A stretch of 64,000 bases of DNA from Clitopilus passeckerianus (Eukaryota > Basidiomycota > Agaricomycetes > Agaricales > Entolomataceae): contig CALYLX010000095.1 in NCBI GenBank assembly GCA_944990035.1, positions 101,515 through 165,514 on the forward strand, read 5' to 3'. Shown here piece by piece: positions 1 through 14,543 of the stretch. The notes beneath the pieces are model-generated. The model saw only the letters and a list, made by a program, of their open reading frames with translations, had not been told where the DNA came from and did no database searches. A program made the translations under genes and the position numbers. Within the stretch, counting starts at the first letter, position 1. Each line of letters starts with the position of its first letter.

Positions 1-1221
1 GGATAGGTTTTCCCATGCAAATCCACCTGTCAAAGTAGGTCAGAGGGGTGAGGTGATGTATTGTAGTGAGTAGCACATACCCCATTGCTTGGTTCCGAAA
101 CAATAACCCAGAAGGACTGGAGAGCAGATGAGATAATCGTCCTCTGCCAACCCATTCGAGTCATCCAAGGCCCTTCGTACAGATACCACGATAGGATCGT
201 TAGGCTGGAAGTTGCGGAACGTTTTGGCGTCAATCATGACACGACCATACGCCTTAGAAAGATATCGTCAGAAGCAGAACGTTATGGTACAGAGATGAAC
301 CCTTACCGAAAACCTGTCTTCCTTGATCTCTCCCCACCGTTCGCCCCATTTTCGTTTATAGGCAATGCCTCTTGTATGGAAGAGTCCCTGGCGTAAAGGC
401 GCGATATTTTTGCCCCTTGCAATACAATGCTCTCTGATCTTTGCGGCTTCAGGATGGAGTTGGAGGGGATATGCAGCGAGGTCCTGGATAGTCGTCGCTT
501 CTGGGAAGTCCTTGATCTCGATGATACCAGAGCTAAGCCCGAACGACCTGCCGTCATCCTGGACCACATCACAGTTGAGTACGAACATAGGTCGGCTGTC
601 CCTGTCCTTGGTATATCGGCAGCTGAGAAGGCGCATCACCTGGTGTTGTTGGAGCATTGGGTGTAGGCGATAAACAAGGGTACCTGGCGGGAATATCATC
701 CAGAGGGATGGGAAAGAAACGCGGCCCTCCAACTCGATCTGGGACTGGTCTTGGTTTTCTTCATGAAGGTCTAACCGCACGACGTCGAGAATCGTCTGTA
801 ATTCAAAGGCATGCTCGGATTTGGGATCATTTTTGAGTTCTTCCTGTAGCCGGATGGCTAGTTCGGCCCTTGCATGGAATAAGTTCTCGAGGGACACCTT
901 TGATCAATGTATCTTCAGTTTGGACCAGAGACATATGAAATCGAGACATACCTCTTGGCGAGCTTCAGACAGCTGAAAATTATACGCGTTCTTGTAAATG
1001 TCTCTAAAGACCTCTCTGAGGCGTTCGGTTTTAATGTCGTAGCATGTCTTTTCAAGTTGGCCTTTTTGGTTGATGACTCTTCGCACGACAACTACTGGTT
1101 TCTTCCTGTTGACCTTTCTTTCTTGGTCGTCTGTGGCAGTCTTTCGAAGAATTGTCTGCAGCGTCCGCCTGTTGGCACATATCGACCATGAAGGATTACT
1201 ACCGAGTCTTTCCAAATTCAC
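1..1221 (-). CDS. DUF7025-type AAA ATPase, 3' part beyond left edge
   Basis: Minus-strand gene that runs off the left edge. Exons are about 1221-952, 897-307, 252-81 and 26-1, joined by consistent GT-AG introns of 54-55 nt. The readable part is the N-terminal DUF7025 domain that precedes the AAA+ module in many fungal ATPases: a proline-containing LWMIFPPGTLVYR segment, then the GRVMID and LICSPVLLGYCFG stretches that end this domain, with the frame kept across each splice. The AAA+ core with its Walker motifs would lie left of base 1 and cannot be seen. The start is uncertain: the first in-frame Met is at 1221, but an upstream exon is possible. The substrate is unknown. Family call is fairly sure from segment order; it rests on recollection of the family, not on an alignment. 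Confidence 0.75.
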
Positions 1222-2098
1222 TTACTGATTGAAGCTAAGAGGTGGCGTCAGCCAGAATATCAGCTTTAGGAGGGCAAGATTCCAACATACAGTTCATCAT
1301 AGCGGACAACTCCAGTCCGTGACTCCACCTTTGGTTCCTCAGGAGGTGTGGTCATGTAGGTGCGCGTTTTCGGACAACTTGGAAGTGCCAACGTGTATTG
1401 AAGTCTTGTACTATGTGGAAACGGCAGACGAATGGGCGATTATTGGCATGGGGTTATATTGAATTCTGATAGGATCATAGACGCTGTGTGTGCAGAGCCA
1501 GGGGCCCCGGAACGAGGCGGGCAATGACAGGACTTCGTTATGTTGTTCATTTGCCACTCCCGAACGGGCTGAGGAAAATACCGCTATTCAAATGCTGTGT
1601 GATTTGATCGACATCTGATCGATGGGTGGGCGGAGATAGCGCTTGAGAGGAGTTGTCGGAGGAAAGCTCGGAAATCCCAGAATTGAAAGAAGCGCCATTC
1701 TCCTGGATTCCCTACAGTAAACCAGAAATAGGACCGTCCCCAGCTGGGGGCATATTTGTATTTCAGTCGCTGAAGAAGCTGCCCAAGCGAGGAATACGGA
1801 GTGCCAAAAATAAATATAAGAAGGCACACGTGCCCTTTGTGTCAATGGGCGCTTGAGGGATGATCGATGATTGGACCTACACCGCGTTAGAGTAACGAGC
1901 GGAACACATCCCTTTGTTCCCAGCGCCGGACCAATTAAATGCTACCCCATCTGATCGAGCATAAAAGCGAATGTAGAACTGACTTTAGTAGAGACCTCTC
2001 CGTTAGTTCAAGCCCGCCAAAGTAATGGTGCCCGATCCTATTGTAGCCGATGATCAGAGGTCAGCCATTTCGTTTGAGTGGATGATCGCCATTGCTTC
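1222..2098. other. Intergenic, divergent genes
   Basis: Lies between two divergently transcribed genes and presumably holds both promoters. A short plus-strand open frame at 1653-1856 shows no recognisable domain or splice context. I see nothing else that can be supported. Confidence 0.4.
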
Positions 2099-5000
2099 AT
2101 GATTCACGACAGTCCTCCAACCGTTCGAGTGGCTCTTGAGAGATACATTGCAAGCTTACCAGAGGGGAAGACTGAAAAGGACTTCCTCGCAGTTTGCTAT
2201 GACCCAACCAAGCCTATGACTGCCGAGGAGGCCATAAATTTGTTGCAGAGGCTGGAATCACAGGACCGTGTTTCTGTGCTCAGCAAAATCATCCGGCGAG
2301 TCGTAGAGGCGCTTAAGGACTACGATGCCCTGATATCATCGCTTGGTATGCCTTATTTGTTTGGCGACCGCCTCATATACCTGACGGTTTATTTAGTATC
2401 TGCCGATCCAATGCCAACGGCTGTTATATGGGGTGCACTCAGCGTAATAATCAAGGTATGTACGTGGGTAACAGAGCTTTACACGGCTGGTTTGCTAATC
2501 CATTGTAGGGGGCGCAGAGGTACTTCAACACGCTAGATGAAATGCGCTCCCATCTACGCGACCTCGCATCCATCATCTCGCGATTCAAGGACTACGAAGT
2601 TCTGGATGGAGATTGCCCGGAACTGAGAAGACTCCTGATAGATTCCTACGTGAACATCTTTCGCTTTCTTAGCCTAGTGCACAAGACCATGGCGAAGTCA
2701 GGTGCGTGTCTAAGCTTTGAAGGGCGAGGCCGTTTACTCAATAGTTAATAGGCATCAAGTCCTTAGTATCTGCTGTTTCCTCCAAGGCATCGGACGCCCT
2801 GCAAGAGGTTGTTGGTCTGATCAAAGGGGATGCTGATGCCATTGAGAGTCAGTTCATCATTCTGGAAGCGAAACGTAATAGGCTAGAGCAGACGGCCGCC
2901 CAAGTGGCGAGAGACCTTCAAGTAGACTGGCACGAGAAGCGAGAGGCTGAGAAGCTCAGTATGCCGAAATTTCCCATAATCTCATATACAAAGAGACTGA
3001 GCAGCAATTTTGCCCACAGAATCGACAATCCTAAAGTGGCTCAACAAACAGGAGGTTACCGAGGCAAATCTGAAGCGGTACGAGATATACCAGCGCGAGA
3101 AAATGCCAGGGTCCTGCGAGCGGATCTGTAGCAATTCCAATATCGCCGAGTGGCTTGACCGTTCTGGTTCCCGTCCAACCCTGCTGCTTTGTGCCGGGCC
3201 AGGTTCTGGAAAGTCTTTCCTTTGTGCTCACGTGATTCGACTTGTTCAGAGTCGTAGTCAAGCGCCGGATTGTGAACTCAAAAACAGTTTTGCCTTCCAC
3301 TTCTACCGTTTCGATGAATACTTCGACGGACACGAAGTTCTCCGCCATATATCCCTTCAGCTGTTTACAGACTACCCATCTTCTCAACCCCAGCTCGCCT
3401 TTCTGCGGACGCTGAACGAAATTATCCAGGACGCACGCCTTGGGCCTGATGCGCGTGCCAGAATATTTCTTACCGCTCTCGTTGAGAATCTTCCAGCCGC
3501 CTACGTGTTCCTTGACGGGCTAGATGAAGAGTCTGGGAGTCAGAGGCAGAAGGAAGCCTCAAACACTGTGTCCTTTCTACTTGATCTCGCCAAAAAACAC
3601 TCTCCAAAGTTCCGCCTTTGGAGTAGCAGTCAAATGACTGAATGCGTCAGGCAGATGTTCCCTAGTCACGAGTTTCTGGAAGCAGGCCCTGACATGAGGC
3701 CAGACGTCACCACCTACCTGAACGAAAAGATCAATGCTCTCGATCTAGGAGGTAGTAAACAAGAACTGGAGGTGATGCTCGAGAACATGAATGCCAACGC
3801 TGCGGGCAGCTTCTTGTGGGCGGACCTGATGGTCCGGGAACTAGAGAAAGCAACTAGTCTAAGCCACAGGAGGCGACTCATTACTGAAGGGCCAACCCTT
3901 GACCAATATTACGAGAAGTTTTTCAGGCGGCTCGATAAAAGCGATTGTAACCTTGCATGGTGAGTATTCGATTCGACACATCGAACCCTCGTCTCAATTA
4001 TATTCCACTTTAGTCAATTATTCTCCTTGCTTGCCTTTGCCCGGCGGCCGCTAAGGCTCAAGGAGTTGAGAGAAGCCATCGGCATTCTTGGTCCTGACAG
4101 GGACACATCCCGCATTCCAGATGTACCAGATCTGAACGAAGATGAAAAACCCTTTATACCAAGCTTGAAGAGGTTGTTCTCCCCTCTCATCGTATTCGAT
4201 GGTTCTAGCACCGAAGAGGAGGACGGATTCTGCCGTCTCTATCATTCCACACTTCTCCGCTTCCTGCACAGGAACCCAGACATCTTCTGCCATCAAATCG
4301 GCCATTCAGACCAGCTCCGTTTAACCCCTCGTACCATTGCCAACGCTTGCCTTCTGTATCTGTCGCAGTCAAGGTATTCCAGGCTTTTGACGAAGGATAT
4401 AGTTGGGGACCAAAAACAATGGGTTGACCGACACAAGGATTCTGTCGAGAACCATTACTTCCTCTCTTATGCAGCAAAGCACTGGGATAGACATTTCGAC
4501 TGGAGACACGATGATTGCCTCTCATGGCACATGCACAAAACGGGCGAGCCGTGCCCAGAGTGCAAAACCATTTACGACCCTTCCCTGATACTGTCATTTT
4601 TGACTTCCCCGAATTTCCAGACGTGTATACAAGTTCAGAGCCTCTTCATAGACTTCCATTTCTCGATTCATTCTACCGTTCAACGCAGAAACAACACCCT
4701 CTACATACGACGCGTCTTTCCAAACTGGCTCGAAAAGGATATCGGTGACTATCACCGGAGAGCGTATCACATATTCCAGTCGCAGTGGGTCGCGGTGTTA
4801 GACAGCGATTACTTGTCCGATGATCCTGCAAACCGTGAAGTTGTTGGTGAAGTTGACAGGTGTTGGTGGGGGGCGCTCGGCAAAGGGAACTTCCTCTCAA
4901 GATTCCAGGGGAGGCACGTCAGCTTCAGGCTGGAAAACAAATCGGAAAAGCTTCCGAATTCTTTTCTCGGGATCGCTGATGACGGCAGGGAAATTCGTAC

Positions 5001-7308
5001 TATGACCTTTGAGTAAGCGTATCCCCCGCTAATCCGAATCTCGAATATTCACCGCATAGTATTTTCCTAGCATTGATGAGGATGGAACCTTGATTGTGAA
5101 CATCGACTTTTGGAGGCTTCTCAATAATAGCGCAACCAATCTACGGGCACAAACCTTCCGTATCAAGCAAGATCCCAGCATTTGGGAACAACATCTTCAG
5201 CTTCATGCACCAGGTTCGAAACCTCGAAGCGACCGTGCCCCAGCTGTTCAATTCGGGGCAAACTGTGGAACTCTGCGCATTGGCAGCAGGATATTCATCT
5301 TCTCCGGGGATCAGTATGTCCCACTCGCGACGCCCCACACCGTACACTCGTACATTGAGGAATCTTGTTGCCGTGGGAAGTTTGTTGGCTTTGCGAGGAG
5401 ACAGCGCCCGCTGAAGGCCTCTGAACTGGCTACGAACTGCAGTGTCGTAAATGACGGTTTCCTGGACCTCTCTCCTATTTCACCTGAACTCAGAGGCAAC
5501 TTGAAGGACAACATATTGCCCTCGAAAGACGACAATGAAGAAGGGTGCGGAGGGAGAGGTGTCGATGAAAGCCAACGATGTGCGCGTGGTAAGGAGAAAA
5601 AGGCGACAAAACAGACACAAGCGACCAAGAAGAAAGACGCCAAGGCCGACTCCGACAGCGACGAAGAAATACGCGAAAGTTCTGAACAGTCAGATGGCTC
5701 TTACGACTGCGCAGAGGCCTACGAGTCATGGAGCGAATGTTCGTCGGCGGAAGCTCACGAGGGCTATGCCTCTAGCTCCGAAGCTGAGGCAGACCAGTCG
5801 GATGAAGAAGCTGGCCGTTCTGTCATCTCCGGCGGACACTCTAATTCCCAAGACTCGGACGAAGAAAACTACTCAGATGATGATGAGGATTACGATTCTG
5901 GTTTTGCTTCGGACTCAGAAGACGAGGATGAGGACATTGATCGGCGCGTTTTTGGATATGGTCAGTTACGTCGATACGGAGAGGTATATATGGACTCGGA
6001 CGACGAAGAGGATATTTACAGGGCCTACCTCCAATCCACTGGGCGCAAAGATCGGGGCTCACCCTTAGTTGCTCAACTCTGTATCTTCGACACATCAGAG
6101 TCGCTCGAAAACCCTCGACTGATATTTCGGTTTTCGCGACCACTTGCCTTTCCCCTCTACCATTCCCCTCCTGTCATTCACCCAACGCATCCGCTGGTCG
6201 TCTGGCCACTGACTGCCGGTGCTATCCTGTTCGGCGATCTCAAGGAGAACTCGTATTTCGAACGGAAACTAGTGCCTTCGACGTCTTCAGGTGAGTTATC
6301 TGTCGAATTGTAAGGTTACTACCTTTCCTCGTCTCATCACTCCTCCACAGCACGCCAGATATTCATGAAGTGTCACTTCTCAAGCTGTGGCAAATTCCTT
6401 CATATCGCCGCACTAGAAGGCCAGCAAGGAGATAGCACTGGCAAGCCTCCTCCCTCAGAACAAAATGGAGGAGGGAAATCCAGTCCTTCTAAAGAAGAAC
6501 ATTCAGACAACGAGGAGTATCCAGTTGTGGAGTCCGAATCCGAGTCCGAATCCGAGGATGAAGCTGAAGATGAAGGGAAAAAAGATGAAGAAGGCGATCT
6601 CGAAGACGCAGAGGGCAACATCCACACCCGCGCACAAACTAACGTAGAAGCCGACAAACAATGCGGTTGTTCGGAGACAACCAAAGTCGCCCAGTCCCTA
6701 GTGGTCTACACATACCGCCTCTGCGCCTCCCAACCTACTCGCTCTCCACCATCGCTCGTACGCCAATCCAGGCTGGATCTCGGGCTCGTACATTCCATCC
6801 CGGTGAACCGACCCCCCTTCACTCTGACTTGGACGGACGAAGCCCTGTACGTTACCTGCCGCTCTCGGGTGCTCAGAGTGTACAAAACCGACCTCGGCCA
6901 TTCCGAACCTTCGACTGCCAGTGGCAGCTCGGAAGAATCTGAATTTCCTATTACTCGCCCCAAGGAGATTGTGGTCCTCCCGTACTCGCGACTCACGCGT
7001 GATGTTTACTTCTTCCCTGCCCAAGGCTCGGAGAAGGCGATGGTGTTGATGGGGAACAAGGACCTTTTGTACCCCTCGCCGCCTCCTATAGGCTGTTTGC
7101 TGGATGAGGAGAAGGACCTTGGGGGATGGGTCCGATCTTCTGGCACGCAAGATGTCCCAGACCATCGAGGGAACGGTCGGCTTACACAGTCGCTCGAGCA
7201 ATTCGATCCTGACGTTGATTGTGATTGTGAGTACAGATCTATTGCGTCTCCTACATTACGATCTTAACTGACTTCAATACAGTGGAATTGTTTGTATTCC
7301 TGGACTAG
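2099..7308 (+). CDS. NACHT (STAND) NTPase with DUF7708-like N-terminus and acidic inserts
   Basis: Exons 2099-2455, 2509-2701, 2752-2958, 3020-3959, 4014-5012, 5071-6290, 6351-7226 and 7283-7308 join in frame to 1605 residues. Residues about 60-190 resemble the helical DUF7708 domain that precedes NACHT in fungal STAND proteins. A P-loop GPGSGKS lies near residue 312 and a Walker B YVFLDGLDEE near 413. The winged-helix-like RRPLRLKELREAIGI follows around residue 575. The C-terminal half is aromatic and beta-rich, probably a degenerate propeller. It is broken by two Asp/Glu/Ser-rich low-complexity stretches, near residues 1090-1195 and 1345-1400. No obvious ankyrin, TPR or canonical WD repeats are seen. 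Such proteins act as signal-transducing NTPases in heterokaryon incompatibility and immunity-like responses; this one's ligand is unknown. The start is the first in-frame ATG. Confidence 0.85.
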
Positions 7309-7662
7309 AAGCCAAGACATAGGATAGCCGCAAACCGCGTCCATAATATTTTATCAATATTCTGAAAGGAATGTACCGAAACGAAAACCTTGGCTGCGAC
7401 CTATCAGGCCGAAGCCCAGTTCGCAGTCACAAAGTATTCGTATATCGGAAGATTAATCTTCGCCCCGTTTCCCCTAACCACCATCCATTTTGATCGGATA
7501 GTGTAGTGAATAATAGGGCGGTGCCACGCAAATTTATGCAACCGGAGAACACGCTCGACAGCTTATAGCTGGACCAGCTTGAAGAACACAACCGAACACA
7601 ACCGAACATGCATGTCCAGATGATATCATAGCGTCGTAGTAGTAGATGAAGTAGTAATACAT
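7309..7662. other. Convergent 3' intergenic spacer
   Basis: Spacer between the 3' ends of the NACHT gene (+) and RPL10 (-). It should hold both 3' UTRs; no further coding signal is seen. Confidence 0.5.
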
Positions 7663-8480
7663 CTAAGCCCTAAGCGTGTTGCGAAGGTTCTCTTCCAGAG
7701 GTCCCTTGGGCCTAATGAACTTGACGTATGCGCCATCCCTGGAATGGGGTCAGCATACTCAACAGACAGAATGACAATAGAGAAGTCACGTACTGGAACA
7801 CCTTCTTCTCAGCCTTGAGTTTCTGGTAGTCCTCCTTGTTGACGTTGGTGAAGCCCCACTTCTTGGAGATGATGATCTTCTGGCGACCGGGGAACTTGTA
7901 ACGAGCACGGCGGAGAGCCTCGATGACGGTAGCCTGGTTGGACTCTTTTGTTCGGATGGAGAGGATGACCTGGCCGATGTTTACACGAGCGACGGTACCG
8001 TAGGGCTTGCCCCATGCACCACGCATACCGGTCTGAAGCCTAGAAGTTTATTGGTCATGACGCCACCCTGGGTTGAGATGGTGAAAATACTAACCTATCA
8101 GCTCCGGCGCATGACAACATCTTGTTGATACGGATGACGTGGAAGGGATGGGCACGGACACGGAGATGGAAGGAGTCCTTTCCGGAAGCCTTGGTGACGT
8201 ACTTGTTGGCGCAAATACGGGCGGCTTCGAGGGCCTCACTTGAGAGCTGTTCGTACTCATCGGAGACGAGGTGAGCGCAGAAGGGGAACTCGTCAACGTT
8301 GGCACGTTTGCGACCAAGATCGAAGATACGGATCTATAAGCAAGAGGCATTAGAAAATTGTAGACAATTTCATGAGTTGAAGAGGCTAACCTTGGGATCC
8401 GGGACACCACGGTTGTACCTCGACTTGGGGTAGGGCTTGTTCTTGCAGTAACGGTAGCAGCGAGCGGGACGGCGACCCAT
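7663..8480 (-). CDS. rpl10: 60S ribosomal protein L10 (uL16)
   Basis: Four exons, 8480-8391, 8333-8095, 8039-7794 and 7738-7663, give 216 residues, the usual length for eukaryotic uL16. The protein opens [20 protein letters not shown] and includes the conserved loop region [19 protein letters not shown] and the segment [16 protein letters not shown]. It is a core protein of the large ribosomal subunit near the P site, loaded late in 60S maturation. The phase of every intron matches. The bases just 5' of the ATG contain a CTGCAG acceptor-like site, so an intron in the 5' UTR is likely, as is common for fungal ribosomal protein genes. It converges on the NACHT gene. Very sure call. Confidence 0.97.
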
Positions 8481-9059
8481 TGTTAATTCTGCAGGCAGTT
8501 ATCAGTAAACCTGCACAAATTTGCAGCCCGCCAGCCAAAGCTATGCAGATCCTCCAATCCAGCGTCATCCAACCCTAAATTCACGCATCCAGCCCAAAAT
8601 TTCGCTCTTTTCAGCGGTTCAACATCTCAAATGACCCAAATCTGGCATATCTTCGCAAAACGAGCGTAAGGAGGGCGTACTCACAGTTAGGGGGGTGTTG
8701 GGATGGGGAGAACGGCCAACGACTGGGCCTTTTTGTACCACCGAAGAGGATGACTAACCTGGCAGCAAAGATGACTGAGTAAGCAACGGACCCGCTCGGC
8801 AATCACCGAAACTCCTTTGCCTTACCAAGCTCTGGTCAAGATGATGACTTGTCCAAGCTGACGCCTTTGTAAACTCTAAGTTGCGCAATGAAAATGGATC
8901 CAATTAGGTGGATATTTATGTTAGAATTTAGTGTTCGAACGAAGCATGATCAGTGGTGTAGTGTATACAGGTTACAACGGCCAACTACAGGGTATTCGAT
9001 GCATCTTGCCAGTGGAAGCCAGGAGGGGTATTCAGAAAAGAGAGTAAATTGTCCTTGAA
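8481..9059. other. RPL10 upstream region and MAPK 3' spacer
   Basis: Contains the RPL10 promoter and probable 5' UTR intron (acceptor next to the ATG; a donor-like GTTAGT on the minus strand near 8755), then the 3' flank of the kinase gene. No coding feature is seen. Confidence 0.45.
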
Positions 9060-10637
<1,578 letters not shown>

Positions 10638-11807
10638 TTTGGTTGGGAAGGGATTAAAATTAGGAGGTAAAGGTTCCGTGTTGTGTGGCGGAAGACAAGG
10701 TCACATTTGTAGGCCGCGAGCGAGCCCTCAAGACAATAGCGGCAAATGCCGTAAATGGTAAGCCTCTTTTCGGAGGTTCTTCCTGGAACTCGAGCCTAGT
10801 CCACTCTTGCTCTCCATATTGAAACGATCAACGAACTACGCGACAATAGTTGACTTGAACTGCTTCGGCTTCTACTCTGGGCATGTCCAAACCACTGGAA
10901 GGGCACAGCTTTGGTCACGAATCTATTGAATGCCCTTCACGACACCGTCCAACCGCCGATCGTTGTCGACGGAACGGGATCGCCTATCAACCTCCGAGAC
11001 CACGGGAACAAATGCGGGTCCGGTCGCAGTACGTTTATCTCTGAACAGCCACCTTAACAGTGAAGCGCGATGTGACCTTCATGGGAGGTAGCACATTACC
11101 ACCACAGGTCCCCAGTTGCGCATTACCCGCGAGTATATAGAATGTGTAGGTAACGAGAAGATCGTCTTGTTCTAAAATGTGTTTGCGGCTTCAGCCACAT
11201 GACGGAATCTTGACTGTTGTGATAGATGGTCGCTCCAGGGATGACAATGGATTGAATGTGGAGACATTGGTCATGGAGGCATCAATGATATATAGCAATC
11301 AAATACAAAACCTCCTCAATCGCTTCGTTTTGTGGCGTTCAAGGGTTGACGGTCAACCTCCTTGGGGTCAATACTGTAGGTAGTCGACAGGGCTGCTCCG
11401 GCTATCTCAACAACTTTTGGGTCCTTGCGCTATACAGAGGCCAGAGTTCCGAAAGCTCAAGGAGCCTTCACGCAGCCATTACCCCGACGTTGTGGGCAGG
11501 AGGAAAGATGGCAACTGAGATGAAGCTACGGGCGCGTCGTCTCCTGGCATAGCACGCAGCCGGCGTAGCCGCCAGAAATCTCATCTCTTTGGGTTGATCA
11601 AAACTACTATACACTATACATCAGCAACCCTAATGATTGTGAAGCTTCCATTTAATCGTTTCCCAACCTTCCATAGGTGCACTATGCCGGACTAATTCCT
11701 CGTTCAGTCGAAATTGTTATTCTATTTTATCCAGATTCACATGATCTCACAACTCGCCATACCGCACGCTTTACATGATCTCCGTTCTTCGACCATCACA
11801 TCGAGAT
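10638..11807. other. Intergenic, no supported gene
   Basis: A 1.2 kb stretch between the divergent kinase and EthD-like genes. Short open frames at 11177-11383 and 11346-11552 lack splice continuity or familiar motifs. It presumably contains the two promoters. Confidence 0.35.
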
Positions 11808-12520
11808 ATGAGCGAATCCATAGTTGATCGAGGACTCCTGCTGGTTTATGGAGAACCAGGTCCAAATGTTACCGAGGGTGAATTCAACGGTCTGTCCCCT
11901 CAACGTCTGTCCTTCAGGTAAGGACTGATAGAGTCCTTGACATAGACTGGTACGACGACGAGCATGCCCCAGCTCGATTAACAGTCCCAGGAATCTCTAC
12001 CGCGGCTCGATATAAATCGATCGACGGAATCTCCCCTTCTTGGATCGCTATCTACGACGCCAGGGATATAGCTGTGCTTTCTTCCGACGCATACAAGAAT
12101 CTAATGCCCCAAGCATCTGATAGAGAGAAGGCGCTGATTCCCCGCCTCAAATCGTTGAAAAGGGGGATTTATGAACTCACGGATGTCTTCGAGAAATGTG
12201 GAGCGACGGAAAATATGCAAGGATGGAGGGGGTCACATCTATTTATTGTCGAATCTCGATCATCCGTGGGAGATGAGGAAGTTGATAAATGGTACCGGGG
12301 GGAACACATCCCCCTGGTTTCAAAGGCTGCTGGATTTCTTCGAGCCAGAAGATACCGCCTTGCCAGTCTTGTACAACTTGCAGGTGAGGAAGATCAGGCA
12401 CCTGCAAGTTTCCTCGAGGTGTACGAATGGGACGACGGGGATCTTTTTGTTGGACCGGGGATCACGGGTACGAGAGGATCCAGAGAGCTCAGAAGCTTTT
12501 TGGTCCATAAGAAGTTCTAG
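11808..12520 (+). CDS. EthD-like dimeric alpha/beta-barrel protein
   Basis: Two exons, 11808-11889 and 11946-12520, make 218 residues; an in-frame ATG at 11775 would add 11. The first half reads GLLLVYGEPGPN, EFNDWYDDEHAP, then VPGISTAARYK; the second half repeats the plan with HLFIVES, DKWYRGEHIPL and GFLRARRY. This is the EthD/ABM ferredoxin-like barrel fold, here as an internal duplication. Many fungal members are small cytosolic proteins of unknown substrate; EthD itself supports ether degradation in bacteria. The intron donor is GTCTGT, not a strong consensus, but the join restores the EFNDWYD motif exactly. Function beyond the fold is not known. Confidence 0.8.
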
Positions 12521-13347
12521 CACGGTGGATCCACCTCAGTTAACCTGTATTATTTGAGTAAGAGCAATCTTCTTTCGACTGGCTTCTTCCCTGTCGTTAA
12601 TCACACTCAATCGTCCGTTCTAACTCTAAAAATAAAAGGGCCGTCACCTCCACCGCCGACTGGACTTGCAGAAGGGTTCAAATCAAGAACTTGCTCCAAG
12701 AATATGACGATTACCCCGCTTATTAGCATTGCGATCTCTGTAAACGCGAAATCGGCCACCTAAAGGCGAAGCAGTTGTTACATTCCCAGCTCCCTGCGCG
12801 ATCTACTCTTGGTTAGGCGCTGCTGAGAAGATTGGTGCCGCTACCCGTACCAGAAGCCATTGCAAGAACGGTAGATAGTTAGTTATCGCGTGATATGGCC
12901 GTGTTTTCACTGATTGGTAGCGGATCTTGCTCTGTACGAATGTTGGCGATTTCATGATAAATGTCCTCTTCAACAGGGCTACCACCCGCTGTCGCCCCTT
13001 CGTAGCTCACACTGAGGGGTTCTCCTGGGTCGCTACGCCTCCTAAGTAGATTAAACAGACACTAGGAGAGGTCAAGCGAGCACTTCGCGTAATTGCGTCA
13101 TATTTCGATGCATTAGTAGGCTTTTCAAGTTAAGAAATACAGATATCATGGTTGTCTAGAATACAGTGACGACAGTCGTCTATGAGGGATGATGCCAGCC
13201 AATAATACACGCCAGTTATCCATTATACCTTCATTATATTCCTCCACGAGCCGGCTCGTTCAAGATGCGATCCATATCTGGAGTCGATCCATTAGGTCGG
13301 AGGATCAATAATTTACGTCCCCGTCCGCCGAAACACCAGCGCATTTC
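12521..13347. other. Intergenic, convergent genes
   Basis: Spacer of about 0.8 kb between the 3' ends of the EthD-like gene and the next minus-strand gene. Nothing recognisable. Confidence 0.35.
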
Positions 13348-14543
13348 TCAGCTGTCGTCATGACTGTCGACCTGAATGGGTTCTGGGACGCCGGGTAAAG
13401 GTTCTTCATCTTCGCCCTCCTCTTTAAAATTTTGGGCGAAACAGCGAGAAGCGTGATCTTGGAGTGTGCAGTGACTACAGGTGACATGATTAGTACACCA
13501 AGGATGATACACTCCACAAGCAGAAGCACGAACTCATGAAGACATGGCCGCTGATGGATTCGAGAATCTGGGCGGTTCTGAGTCTCTAGACCGTTGAGGT
13601 GGGGTACATCTTGCCGCCAGGCTTCGACATCATCCATCTTAGTCGAATCTGAATCGTAAAATCTGGTCCAGGCGTCACGAGTGCGATCATAGCTGAAGAG
13701 GAGCCATGATATACCTGGGTGGAATGATGACTCGCAATGTTGGTGTTCTCGGGGATGGACTCGATAAAAGAGGGCTCGGCAGGTGCACAAGTTCTGGCGT
13801 TGACAGGAGCGAGCTGGTGGTACGATCAGGGCAAGACAAAGCCGCAAGTGAGTAATGCATCCAAGAAGCTCGGATTCCGATACGGATGACATACTCAACA
13901 TTCGTGTTATCATCTGCTGGGCAGTCTCGACTGTATTTTATCAAATAGAACAAATTTTCAACGAGGCGGCGGCGTAGAATGAAGGAGGGACACTCACGTT
14001 GCAGATTCGGTCTCACGTACGCCGACCGCTGGTAAAATATCGCGATTTTTGGTGAGGTGGCTGTCTACACGCGTTCGCGCGCTGCTACTCCACTCCTGAT
14101 GATCGTCCATTTCTTGTACACTTATGGGCCAACTAAAGATCCAAGAGTTTAGTCAGGCGCTGTGGCTACCATGTGGCAGGGCGCTTACTGCTCTTGTCGG
14201 TCGTCCATTCGCCCCGAGGACGCAGTCAAGATGGGTGAGACGTTCGTTGGGTTGGAAAACAAAGATTCCGTGACAGCAGGTGCAGGTGGATTATATGGCA
14301 GAATTCCAAGGGACGTCGGTTGGCGACGTCGGAGAAATGGTGAGGTAGCCGAATGGAAGACATCGGAACTGGGACAGGTTGGAGTGAATTCACGGTATCT
14401 GCGAGAAATAGTCAATTTTCTTCGGTATACTAGGAGATCAGATCAAAGAGCAGTGTCACTTACAGGCTCTGCCCAAAACCAAAGTCTGGCTTTGCAACCT
14501 GTGCGAGCATGGATCGGTGAACTTCGGCCTCCATTGGGTGCAT
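13348..14543 (-). CDS. Hypothetical multi-exon protein, middle of model uncertain
   Basis: The start at 14543 opens MHPMEAEVHRSMLAQVAKP. Exons 14543-14464, 14398-14189, 14132-13998 and 13930-13895 join with good GT-AG sites and matching phases, giving a serine/proline-rich, probably disordered N-terminus (LRRRQPTSLGILPYNPP; VRETESATRDCPADD). The last exon, about 13474-13348, encodes HCTLQDHASRCFAQNF followed by an acidic tail and a TGA. Between them the frame must change once or twice and no splice choice is clean; either a weak-site intron or a single-base consensus error would explain it. The Cys/His-containing end might bind metal, but no named domain is recognised. Function unknown. Confidence 0.5.

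Noticed and set aside
5535..6068. A 177-codon basic open frame (Lys/Arg/Thr-rich)
   Set aside because: It is the +1 frame of the acidic GAx-rich repeat of the NACHT gene; the low-complexity coding strand explains it.
6698..7201. A 167-codon minus-strand frame opposite the NACHT gene's last large exon
   Set aside because: Shadow of a real exon with continuous phase on the other strand; no motif.
12660..12740. A GGTTCAAAT-like string as a tRNA B box
   Set aside because: No matching A box or cloverleaf stems could be paired by eye.
13305..13913. A single 202-codon minus-strand frame as the true reading of the 13.3-14.5 kb gene
   Set aside because: Its first and last thirds disagree with the phase of well-supported neighbouring exons; only its middle part (around 13700-13540) may be coding.
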